Below, one piece after another: positions 25,288-32,578 of a stretch of 64,000 nt of DNA. Below the pieces are notes generated by a model. The model was not told the origin of the DNA, ran no database searches, and was given only the letters and a program-made list of their open reading frames with translations. Made by a program: the position numbers and the translations under genes. The stretch is from Bog-473 sp963742035 (GTDB taxonomy: Bacteria > Actinomycetota > Acidimicrobiia > Acidimicrobiales > RAAP-2), in the NCBI GenBank assembly GCA_963742035.1, contig CAVUKH010000002.1:647137-711136 (forward strand), read 5' to 3'. Numbering within the stretch: the stretch's first letter is position 1; every line of letters starts with the position of its first letter.

Positions 25288-25688
25288 GTTTGCGAATCCC
25301 ACCGCGAGGTCACCTCGCGTTGCAGGTGCAGGACCTCTGCCCGCAAACGCGTGATCTCCTCCCCGTAGGAGGCGACCACATCCTCGGTCAATGCCTCCTG
25401 CGCGGCAAGGTGGGCCGCCAGCAGGTCGCAGTGCGTGGCAATGGCATCGGTGGCGCCGGCCAACGCCAGAAGAAGCCGTCGATCTGAACGGCCGGAGAGT
25501 CGACCGGCCCAGGCGCGCAACGATCTCCTGGGCGTGCCGTTCCGGTCCGACCAGACGCGCCGGAACGACGCCACCCCGTCGACCAGGTTGAACGGCACGA
25601 CCGGCGGAGGCGCGTCGGCGGGTTGGCGCAGCATGCGCGGCGGAAGCCCTGGCTCGTCAGCTACTGCATCGTGAGCGTCGCGTACCAT
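25284..25688 (-). CDS. Small helical/coiled-coil protein of the glycan cluster
   Basis: I do not recognise a family for this 134-residue product. It has a Pro-rich start, PFNLVDGVASFRRVWSDRN, then a basic segment (RRSLRAWAGRLSGRSDRR) and a long amphipathic helix to the end (THCDLLAAHLAAQEALTEDV, ITRLRAEVLHLQREV). It overlaps the GT2 gene upstream by 28 nt and the GT4-like gene downstream by 4 nt, so it is probably a real member of the operon. ATG 25634 is an alternative start. It could be an adaptor holding cluster enzymes together, which is speculation. Confidence 0.55.
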   Translation of the reverse strand: MVRDAHDAVADEPGLPPRMLRQPADAPPPVVPFNLVDGVASFRRVWSDRNGTPRRSLRAWAGRLSGRSDRRLLLALAGATDAIATHCDLLAAHLAAQEALTEDVVASYGEEITRLRAEVLHLQREVTSRWDSQT

Positions 25689-27388
25689 CGGTTCCAGTCG
25701 TCCTTCTCACCCTGGCCGGCCAGCCTGCATGACGGATCTGCGCGGGTGAGGTGTCGGTTGAGATAGCGGTCTCCTTCGGCAATGTAGCCCTTCCAACGAT
25801 CGATGAACTGCACGACGTCGCCCACCCCGCCCGCAGTGCCACGGCTCGGCGACTCGTGGTGAATCAGCTCTGCCGCCGGCTCGTAGATCGTTCGGAGGCC
25901 GTTCCTCGCGGCGCGCAGGCAGTAGTCGACGTCGTTGAGATCGACCCCGAGGGTCTCGTCGAAGCCACCCAGCGCCTCGAAGACGGCACGCCGTGTCGCC
26001 AGGCATGCTCCGGTGACGGCCGAGCACTCCCGCGTGAGGGCCGCCATGTGCAGGTAGCCGGGGTCGTGCTCGGGCAGTCCAGCCAGGACATGCCCGGCAG
26101 CCCCGGTGAGCCCGAGGACGAGTCCGCAGTGCTGCAGCCGCCGGTCGGGATAGAGGAGTCGAGCCCCCGCGGCACCGACGTCCTCCCGCAAAGCCTGGGC
26201 GCACAGCGCGGACAGCCAACCGCTCCGGTGGGCTTCGATGTCATTGTTGAGGAACAGCAGGACGTCCCCCCGAGCCTCCCGGGCTCCGGCGTTGTTGAGT
26301 GCAGCCCAGTTGAACGGCCGGGGATCGGTCAACACGTGCACGTCGGGACGTTCCTCCAGGCGTTCGACCAAGGTGAGCGTCTCGGGATCGGAGGATCCGT
26401 TGTCGATCAGCACAAGCTCAACGTTGGCATGCTCGGACGTCGTGGCGGCAATGGAGTCCACACAGGCCCGGAGCAGTCGCGGCTCGTCGCGAAATGGGAT
26501 CAGGATGCTCACCGGGAGGTCGGACGGGGCGGTCCGCACAATGCGGTATCCATGCGAGCCCGCACCGGTCATGACATCGGCGTCGTCCTTCCGGCGGCGT
26601 AGTGCTTCGACAACATGCCGGACGGATGGGGATTCGACAGCGGGTACTGCCGCCTCCGTCCGGTGGCACAAGACTTCGGGGATATGGACGACCGTCGCCG
26701 CTGCAGCAGTGGCGGCCAGAGCACATTCGTGTTCGAGGGCAGCCCCTCCCGACGCGACGAGGCGGGGCAGGTGGTCCGCCACCTCGGCCCCCATGGCCAA
26801 AGGACGTCCGATGTACGCGCTCGTCAGCAGGAAGTCGGGTGAGAAGTCGGGTTTGAGTCGAGGGGCTGTCCACAGTCCGTCGTCCGCCAGCTCGTCCTCG
26901 TCCGCATAGACCACGTTGGCCGGTGTCAGCGCGGCGCTCAGCTGAGCGACTGCATCGGGCGCCCAGACGTCACCCGGGAAGAGCAAGGCCCGCGGCAGGC
27001 CCTGGCCGGCCTCGATCCCGATGCCGAGCAGCTCACGTTCGGTGCCGGGTCCGCCGGCACCCAGGACCCGGACGCGCCGGCGGTTGCGCAGCGCCGTGCC
27101 GGCGTGCACCAGGGCCCGAATCTCGGGCAGCCGGTCCTCGGGCGTGACCACGGTGAGCGACCACCCGCCGCGCTGGCGTCGGACGCTCTGCAGCGTGCGC
27201 CGGATGGCGGCCGGCTCGGCGTCGACCACGGCCATGACCAGGCACAGATCGGTCCTCCGGGTCGAGCGTGTCCCTCGGGCCCGCCGCGCCTCATGGTCGC
27301 GGGACCAGGCCACGTAGGGACCGGGGTCCTGGGACACGTCTGGGGGAAGGAGGGGCTGCGCCCGAGGGGCATAGAGCACCCGTTCCAC
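25661..27388 (-). CDS. Glycosyltransferase family 2, two-domain
   Basis: The 575-residue protein has a degenerate N-terminal GT2-like region (LCLVMAVVDAEPAAIRRTLQSV, VVYADEDELAD) and a complete C-terminal GT2 domain: VSILIPFRDEPRLLRACVDSI, LVLIDNGSSDPET, RPFNWAALNNAGA, LLFLNNDIEA (metal/nucleotide acid), TGACLATRRAVFEALGGFDE and NDVDYCLRAARNG. This resembles rhamnosyl- and O-antigen-type GT2 proteins. GTG 27388 is the first gene of the leftward glycan operon; it is divergent from the aminotransferase at 27465. Donor and acceptor are unknown. Confidence 0.88.
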   Translation of the reverse strand: MERVLYAPRAQPLLPPDVSQDPGPYVAWSRDHEARRARGTRSTRRTDLCLVMAVVDAEPAAIRRTLQSVRRQRGGWSLTVVTPEDRLPEIRALVHAGTALRNRRRVRVLGAGGPGTERELLGIGIEAGQGLPRALLFPGDVWAPDAVAQLSAALTPANVVYADEDELADDGLWTAPRLKPDFSPDFLLTSAYIGRPLAMGAEVADHLPRLVASGGAALEHECALAATAAAATVVHIPEVLCHRTEAAVPAVESPSVRHVVEALRRRKDDADVMTGAGSHGYRIVRTAPSDLPVSILIPFRDEPRLLRACVDSIAATTSEHANVELVLIDNGSSDPETLTLVERLEERPDVHVLTDPRPFNWAALNNAGAREARGDVLLFLNNDIEAHRSGWLSALCAQALREDVGAAGARLLYPDRRLQHCGLVLGLTGAAGHVLAGLPEHDPGYLHMAALTRECSAVTGACLATRRAVFEALGGFDETLGVDLNDVDYCLRAARNGLRTIYEPAAELIHHESPSRGTAGGVGDVVQFIDRWKGYIAEGDRYLNRHLTRADPSCRLAGQGEKDDWNRWYATLTMQ

Positions 27389-27464
27389 GCGGGCAATCTA
27401 GTGGACCCCGCTCGGATGGACAGCGCGTTGGCGCAGGTGAGCGTGGACCTGCCACGATTCGCCG

Positions 27465-28553
27465 ATGGGGATATCCGACCGCCTCCTCATGGGGCCGGGA
27501 CCGTCGAATGCGTATCCGGAAGTCACCATGGCCCTGGCCGGTCCCGTGCTCGGGCATCTCGATCCACAGTTCCTGGCCGTCCTCGACGGCACGAACGACC
27601 GCTTGCGACAGGTCTTCGCCACGTCCAACGCGCTCACGTTGCCTTTGAGCGGAACAGGTTCTGCGGGCATGGAGGCGTCCTTCGTCAACTTCGTCCGGCC
27701 GGGCGACCCGGTCGTCGTCGGCGTAAACGGCGTCTTCGGCGAGCGGATGTGCGAGGTTGCCTCCCGCCACGGGGCCGACGTGGTCCGTGTCGACACCGAG
27801 TGGGGTGAGCCCGTTGACCCTGACCGCCTGCTGGAGGCGCATCCCGCGCCCGCCATGATCGCGGTCGTGCATGCCGAGACGTCGACGGGGGTGCGCAACG
27901 AGGTCGCTCCTCTGGGCCGAGGCAAGGGTGACGCTCTGCTTCTGGTGGACATGGTCACGTCGCTCGGGGGAATCGAGGCTGCGGTCGACGACTGGTCGGT
28001 CGACATCGCCTACAGCGGAACGCAGAAGTGTCTCGGTGTCCCGCCCGGCCTCGCGCCCTTCACCGTCTCCCAGCGGGCCCTGGAACGCATGGTCGAACGC
28101 CCATCGAGTTGGTACCTCGATCTGCACCTCCTGGCGCGCTATGTCAACGACGCCTCGGGCGGAGCGCGGGTGTACCACCACACGGCCCCGGTGACGATGG
28201 TCGCGGCGCTGCATGCCGGCCTGGGCGTTCTGCTCCATGAGGGGCTCCAGGCTTCGTGGGACCGGCACGCAGAGTGCGGACGACTGCTGCAGGACGGGTT
28301 GACCGGGCTCGGCCTCCAGCTCCTTGTGGCTGCCGATCATCGTCTCCCGCAACTGACGACTGTGCGTGTCCCGAGCGGCGTCGATGAAGCAGCGGTACGG
28401 CGCGAGCTCCTCGCAACCTATGGCATTGAGATCGGCGCAGGCGCAGGCCGTTTGGCCGGGCAGATCTGGCGTATCGGCTGTATGGGGCACACTGCACGCC
28501 GGCGCAACGTTCTCGCCCTGTTGGGGGCACTGAAGGAGGTACTGGGACGATGA
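27465..28553 (+). CDS. Class V aminotransferase (alanine-glyoxylate / serine-pyruvate type)
   Basis: The 362-residue PLP enzyme has the family markers LLMGPGPSNAYPEV at the N-terminus, LSGTGSAGMEASFVN, VHAETSTGVRN, VDMVTSLGG (PLP Asp), and SGTQKCLGVPPG with the Schiff-base Lys188. C-terminal RIGCMGHTARRRNV is also typical. Members transfer amino groups from Ala or Ser to glyoxylate or hydroxypyruvate. The stop overlaps the acetyltransferase start (ATGA), so the two are co-expressed. No pathway partner is evident nearby. Confidence 0.9.
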   Translation: MGISDRLLMGPGPSNAYPEVTMALAGPVLGHLDPQFLAVLDGTNDRLRQVFATSNALTLPLSGTGSAGMEASFVNFVRPGDPVVVGVNGVFGERMCEVASRHGADVVRVDTEWGEPVDPDRLLEAHPAPAMIAVVHAETSTGVRNEVAPLGRGKGDALLLVDMVTSLGGIEAAVDDWSVDIAYSGTQKCLGVPPGLAPFTVSQRALERMVERPSSWYLDLHLLARYVNDASGGARVYHHTAPVTMVAALHAGLGVLLHEGLQASWDRHAECGRLLQDGLTGLGLQLLVAADHRLPQLTTVRVPSGVDEAAVRRELLATYGIEIGAGAGRLAGQIWRIGCMGHTARRRNVLALLGALKEVLGR

Positions 28554-29170
28554 CTGCGGCCAGGGCAGTCCGCCACGCTCCTTTGGAGCTCCGGGGGAAG
28601 AGGGTGTTGCTGCGTTCGTTGACCGAGAACGACTTTGCCGCATGGCACGAGGTGCGCACCCGCTGCGCCAGCTGGTTGCTCCGATGGGAGCCTCGACCCA
28701 AGGGTGCGCCCGCACCGTCGGAGGACCGGCCCAGCTTCGCGGCGCGCTGCGGGATCCGTGAGCGCGAGCGGCACCTGGGCACGGGCTATGGCTTCGGGAT
28801 CTTCGTGGGCGAGCGCTTCGCCGGCGAGGTGACCCTGTCTTCCATTCAACGTGGACCTTTCCAGAGCGGCGTCATCGGGTACTGGATCGACGAGGAACTC
28901 GCTGGCCGGGGCTTGGTGCCCGAGGCGGTGGTCGTGGCGCTCCGATTTGCCTTCGAGGCCATCTCGTTGCACCGCGTGGAGATCGCCATCATCCCCAGGA
29001 ACACGGCCAGCCGGCGCGTGGTCGAGAAACTTGGCATCCGGGAGGAGGGCACCGCCCTCCGCCTCCTCGAGATCGACGGGCAGTGGGAGGACCACGTCCG
29101 CTACGGCATCACGGCGGAGGAATGGGTGGTGCGTGAGCGTGAGCTGGTCGAGGAGTGGCTGGAAGGCTGA
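28550..29170 (+). CDS. GNAT family N-acetyltransferase (RimJ/RimL type)
   Basis: The 206-residue product has LRGKRVLLRSLTENDFAAWHE, the GxIGYWIDEELAGRGLVPEAV acetyl-CoA-binding region (split as IGYWIDEELAGRG and LVPEAV), HRVEIAIIPRNTASRRVVEKLG and EDHVRYGI, all typical of RimJ/RimL acetyltransferases that modify N-termini of ribosomal or other proteins. ATG 28550 overlaps the aminotransferase TGA. The 3' end abuts the converging epimerase gene within a perfect palindrome. Confidence 0.9.
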   Translation: MTAARAVRHAPLELRGKRVLLRSLTENDFAAWHEVRTRCASWLLRWEPRPKGAPAPSEDRPSFAARCGIRERERHLGTGYGFGIFVGERFAGEVTLSSIQRGPFQSGVIGYWIDEELAGRGLVPEAVVVALRFAFEAISLHRVEIAIIPRNTASRRVVEKLGIREEGTALRLLEIDGQWEDHVRYGITAEEWVVRERELVEEWLEG

Positions 29171-29178
29171 GCGCTCAG
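29167..29178. repeat. 12-bp palindrome over two convergent stop codons
   Basis: CTGAGCGCTCAG is a perfect palindrome that contains the TGA of the acetyltransferase gene and the TGA of the opposing epimerase gene. It may form a small bidirectional terminator hairpin, or be partly a consequence of stop-codon symmetry. Confidence 0.5.
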
Positions 29179-30212
29179 GGCTCGCCGCCGCTCACGATCG
29201 ACGGTGAATGGCGGAAGAACTGCTCGACGTCGTGCTCATAGGTGTACGACGTCGGCTTGCGGCCGGACTGCCGGCGCAGTCGCAGTGACCTGATGAACGT
29301 CTGTACGGCGCCGGCACTGGTGGCGTTGTAGACGAAGCCTGTGGCGGCGAAGCGCCGAGTGTCCACGCCCCGGCCATAGCGGAGCAAGTCCTCGAGCTCT
29401 GCCGGCAGGTCGAAGAGGCGGGCCAGGGGGCGGATTTTGAAGGGGCTGAAGGGCGAGAGGGGCACGAGGCGGGTCCCGCAGATGTTCGCCACTTCGCTCC
29501 AGGGAAGCCGCCCCTCGGCCGCCACGTTGTAGAGGCCGGGGATGCCGGCCTGCGTCACATGGAGCAGAGCTCGCACGACGTCGCCCTCCTCAATGAACTG
29601 CAGGAGCGGATCGAAGCCGAAGATGGACGGGCAGATCGGCCGCGCCAGGTTCCTGCTGATCGGCGTGGTGAGGTGGTCGCCGAGAACGTTGGCAAAGCGG
29701 AGCACGGTGACCTTGGTGCCGGGATTGTCCTCGGCGAAGTCGCGCATGAGGCCGTCCGCCTCGACCAGTGCGCGCTCAACACTGTTCTTGACGGGACTCG
29801 TCCTCTGCGTGTCCTCCTCGAACGTGTTCGGATCGCTGGCAGCGGAGCCGTAGACCAATGTCGAGGACTTGACGACAATGTGACGCACCGAAGAACCGGC
29901 GGCCCCTGCTGCCGCCAAGAGGTTCATGGTCCCGATGACATTGATCTCGTGCATGGCCCGCTTCGGCACCGAGGAGGAGTCCGTGATCATGAAGGTGTGG
30001 AGGATGGTGTCGACCTGGGTGGCCCTCACGATCCGGCTCATGATGGAGTAGTTCTGGTCGGCTCGGACGAATTCGGCCCGTTCGAAGGGGACGGAGGGTG
30101 TCCCTGTGCCCATGCCGAGAATCACATCCATGGTCGGGTCGGCCTCGAGGGCCTGGATCATCCGCCCGCCCCAAAAGGTGTCGGCTCCGGTCACGAGGAT
30201 TCGACGGCTCAT
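29175..30212 (-). CDS. NAD-dependent epimerase/dehydratase (GalE2-like extended SDR)
   Basis: The 345-residue protein begins MSRRILVTGADTFWGGRMI, the Rossmann NAD loop, and has an SDR core (KSSTLVYGS, FANVLGDHLTTPISRN, VAAEGRLPWSEVANICG). The usual YxxxK is replaced by a less obvious KNSVERALVEA segment, so classical epimerase activity is uncertain. Together with the upstream PlsC-type acyltransferase it forms the same pair as Rv0501-Rv0502 in Mycobacterium tuberculosis. ATG 30212 follows the upstream stop by 7 nt; an in-frame GTG at 30236 would overlap the acyltransferase gene. Precise substrate unknown. Confidence 0.8.
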   Translation of the reverse strand: MSRRILVTGADTFWGGRMIQALEADPTMDVILGMGTGTPSVPFERAEFVRADQNYSIMSRIVRATQVDTILHTFMITDSSSVPKRAMHEINVIGTMNLLAAAGAAGSSVRHIVVKSSTLVYGSAASDPNTFEEDTQRTSPVKNSVERALVEADGLMRDFAEDNPGTKVTVLRFANVLGDHLTTPISRNLARPICPSIFGFDPLLQFIEEGDVVRALLHVTQAGIPGLYNVAAEGRLPWSEVANICGTRLVPLSPFSPFKIRPLARLFDLPAELEDLLRYGRGVDTRRFAATGFVYNATSAGAVQTFIRSLRLRRQSGRKPTSYTYEHDVEQFFRHSPSIVSGGEP

Positions 30213-30219
30213 TGATGCT

Positions 30220-31101
30220 TCAGCCGAACCAGACACTGCGCCGGGAGCGCAGCATGTCGTAGACCGACTCCTGGAGCAGCGAGCGAATTCTTTCCGACTC
30301 CTCCATGATCCGGCTCTTCGAGTACCGGTCCTGGTCAGGGGGGACGTCGAATCGCACGGGGGCCAAGACCCGCAGCTTGAACTTGGCGGGGAACGGGGTC
30401 ACGACCCCGAGCGGCCCGAGGGCAAGCAGGTTGGCCGTGATGGGGAAATAGGGGAGGCCGAGGATGCGGGCCACCGTCGGCAGCCGCCACACCACCGGCA
30501 TCGCCTCTTCGGCACCGACGACGGCGATGGGAATGACGGGGACACCGGCCCGCATGGCGATCTCGACGAAACCACCACGCCCGAAGCGGCGAAGCTGGTA
30601 GCGGTCGGTGAACGACTTTGAGGTTCCCTTGGTTCCCTCGGGAAAGACCAGCGCGAGCTGTCGCTGCTCCTTCAAGAGCCTGTACGCGTTGGCAGGGCGG
30701 GCGGAGACACCGCCGGCCCGCGCCCAGAGGGTCCCGACGACTGGCACCGTCCGGAAGAAGTAGTCGGCCAACCCGTAGACCGGCCGCCCCAGCTCCTTCT
30801 CGATCCCGTGCATGATGACCGGCGCGTCGGACGGAATGGCCCCGGCGTGATTGGCGACGAGCAGGGCGCCGCCCTCAGCCGGGATCCGTTCGAGACCCTC
30901 CCACTCAGTGCGGAACCACTTGGAGTAGATGGGTTCGTAGAGCGCACGCGCCAGTGCTCTTGTGCGCTCGGATCGGCCCCATTCGTCGACGTCGGACAGC
31001 CGAGGATCCTCCGGTTCATCCCCGTGCTCGGAGGCGATGCGGATCGGCACGACGGCAGTCGATCGGCTCTTCTCGCCCACAACCGGGCGCCCGCTGGCCA
31101 T
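30220..31101 (-). CDS. Lysophospholipid acyltransferase family protein (PlsC-like)
   Basis: The 293-residue product has the glycerolphosphate acyltransferase blocks: NHAGAIPSDAPV (catalytic NHxxxxD), GGVSARPANAYRLL, LVFPEGTKGTSK (FPEG) and VPVIPIAVVGAEEAMP. Such enzymes acylate lysophosphatidate or related lipids at the inner membrane face. Its partner downstream is a GalE2-like SDR, as in Mycobacterium. ATG 31101 has a TACGAT -10 box (complement of 31108-31113) 6 nt upstream, so the mRNA is probably leaderless. Confidence 0.88.
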   Translation of the reverse strand: MASGRPVVGEKSRSTAVVPIRIASEHGDEPEDPRLSDVDEWGRSERTRALARALYEPIYSKWFRTEWEGLERIPAEGGALLVANHAGAIPSDAPVIMHGIEKELGRPVYGLADYFFRTVPVVGTLWARAGGVSARPANAYRLLKEQRQLALVFPEGTKGTSKSFTDRYQLRRFGRGGFVEIAMRAGVPVIPIAVVGAEEAMPVVWRLPTVARILGLPYFPITANLLALGPLGVVTPFPAKFKLRVLAPVRFDVPPDQDRYSKSRIMEESERIRSLLQESVYDMLRSRRSVWFG

Positions 31102-31107
31102 CGGACC

Positions 31108-31113
31108 ATCGTA
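31108..31113 (-). promoter_or_regulatory. -10 box (TACGAT) of the acyltransferase-epimerase operon
   Basis: On the minus strand TACGAT matches TANNNT and ends 6 nt before ATG 31101. Confidence 0.45.
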
Positions 31114-31149
31114 CCGATCACTCGGCCGAGGTGATCCTGGCCGCGGGGC

Positions 31150-32487
31150 CTAGGGGCGGGCCGCCCCGATCAGGTCCTCGGTGAAGATGGGGGAGTAGGA
31201 CACGGTCGATCCGGTGAAAGGCGCTTGGATCACGGTGTCGCTTCCGTATGGGCCCGACCCTGTGTACATCACGACGTGGTCGACCAAACCGCCGTCATTG
31301 TCGAGGTTCTGATAGAAGAGCAGGTCACCGGGTTGGAGCGCATCGAGTGAGACATGGGTGAGGGAGGGCCACTGCGTCTCGGTCGTCCTGGGTATGGTGA
31401 CGCCCGCTTGGGACCAGGCCCATTGCACGAGTCCCGAGCAGTCGAATCCGACCCCCGGCTGTTCACCGCCGAAGACGTAAGGCACGCCCAGCTGGGACAC
31501 GGCCGCCTGCACGGCGGCCATGCCTGCGCTGCCGCCGGAGGCGGACCCGCCAACAGGCCCCGTGGCGCCGCCAGCTTGGTTGGCTGCCGTCGTCGCGGCC
31601 GCGGCGCTCGACGAACCACCGACCGCTCCGGCCACGGATGCCGCCGTTGCCGCCGCTGCCGCCGCTTGGTTCTGGGCCGCCACGCTGCGCGCCGCGGCTG
31701 CAGCAGCGGCTTCCTGCTGCGCCTCTTGAATGGCGGCGGCCGCGACCTCTTGGGCGAGCTGACCCTGTACCTGGTTCAGGGTCGACTTCGTCGTGGCGGC
31801 CTCCTGTTCGTTGGCTTGCGCCAGCGCTTTCGCCTGTGCGGCCTCCGACTGGGCCTGTGTTTCCTGCGTTTGCTGTGCGACTTCCTGTGACTGCAAGCGA
31901 GTCTCCGACTGCAACAGGGCGGTCTCGTCCCTGGTGAGGTTCCCGACGATCTGCGACGTGTATTGGTTGCGCGCCTCGCTCAAGTTTGCCGAAGTCGAGA
32001 AGTAGGAGGCGAAGCCCGTCTCGGGCGTCCCGTAGACGTAGGCCGCCACCGCGTCTTTTGAGACGAGCCTGCGGTCCGTGTCCACAGCCGAGCGCGCCCG
32101 GACGAGGTTGGCGGCGATTGTCTGCAGCGCCGACTGCGCGTCCTGGAGATTCTGCTCAGCCGTGTTGTACTTGTCGTCGAGGATGGAGGTCTGCTGCTCC
32201 TCCTGAGCCAGTGTCGCCTCTACCTGGCTGACTTGCGACTGGGTGGTATTGATCTGCGACTGGTTCGGCGCCGGTCCCGGCAACGTGGTGGATGTCGTCG
32301 CGCCCGCGCTGGTCGCTGCCGCCGTCGTCAACAAGGCGACGAGGAGACCGACGACCATGGTCACTCTGACGAGAGGACCCCGCCTGCGGGCAGTGTCCCG
32401 ACACTGCACTGCATCCACGGCGCAACAGCGTAATGGCTGCATAGCCGCATTTTTGGCATCCCCTCTGGTTCCGTCCCGTTGCGTCAT
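31150..32487 (-). CDS. Secreted NlpC/P60 peptidoglycan endopeptidase (RipA-like)
   Basis: The protein of up to 445 residues has a signal peptide (MVVGLLVALLTTAAATSAGA), a long coiled coil (about 75-290, QSQVSQVEATLAQEEQQTS then Ala/Gln-rich heptads), a Gly/Ser/Ala-rich linker and a C-terminal NlpC/P60 domain: GVPYVFGGEQPGVGFDCSGL (catalytic Cys), PGDLLFY and DHVVMYTG (catalytic His). Such D,L-endopeptidases cut peptide stems, often at septa; the coiled coil commonly autoinhibits. The start is uncertain: codons near ATG 32487 (AGA, TTA, AAA, AAT) look non-coding, and GTG 32418 or GTG 32364 are better guesses. Confidence 0.88.
   Translation of the reverse strand: MTQRDGTRGDAKNAAMQPLRCCAVDAVQCRDTARRRGPLVRVTMVVGLLVALLTTAAATSAGATTSTTLPGPAPNQSQINTTQSQVSQVEATLAQEEQQTSILDDKYNTAEQNLQDAQSALQTIAANLVRARSAVDTDRRLVSKDAVAAYVYGTPETGFASYFSTSANLSEARNQYTSQIVGNLTRDETALLQSETRLQSQEVAQQTQETQAQSEAAQAKALAQANEQEAATTKSTLNQVQGQLAQEVAAAAIQEAQQEAAAAAAARSVAAQNQAAAAAATAASVAGAVGGSSSAAAATTAANQAGGATGPVGGSASGGSAGMAAVQAAVSQLGVPYVFGGEQPGVGFDCSGLVQWAWSQAGVTIPRTTETQWPSLTHVSLDALQPGDLLFYQNLDNDGGLVDHVVMYTGSGPYGSDTVIQAPFTGSTVSYSPIFTEDLIGAARP
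32379..32406. repeat. Two adjacent small hairpins at the start of the NlpC/P60 gene
   Basis: CCCGC-CT-GCGGG (32379-32390) and CAGTGT-CCCG-ACACTG (32391-32406) are perfect back-to-back inverted repeats. If translation starts at GTG 32364 they lie in the 5' leader and could control expression; if it starts upstream they are coding. Confidence 0.45.
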
Positions 32488-32541
32488 GAGTTCGTGTGCA
32501 GTTCACCTCCCGTTCGTGTATCGGTTCGATGAGTCCTTCGA

Positions 32542-32570
32542 TTGACCGTTGGCGTTTGGCTCCATAGGGT
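32542..32570 (+). promoter_or_regulatory. Promoter of the carboxylesterase gene (TTGACC-17-TAGGGT)
   Basis: A -35 element TTGACC (32542-32547), a 17-nt spacer and a -10 TAGGGT (32565-32570) form the best complete promoter in the window. GTG 32579 is 8 nt after the -10 box, which predicts a leaderless mRNA. Confidence 0.65.
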
Positions 32571-32578
32571 CCATTTCT

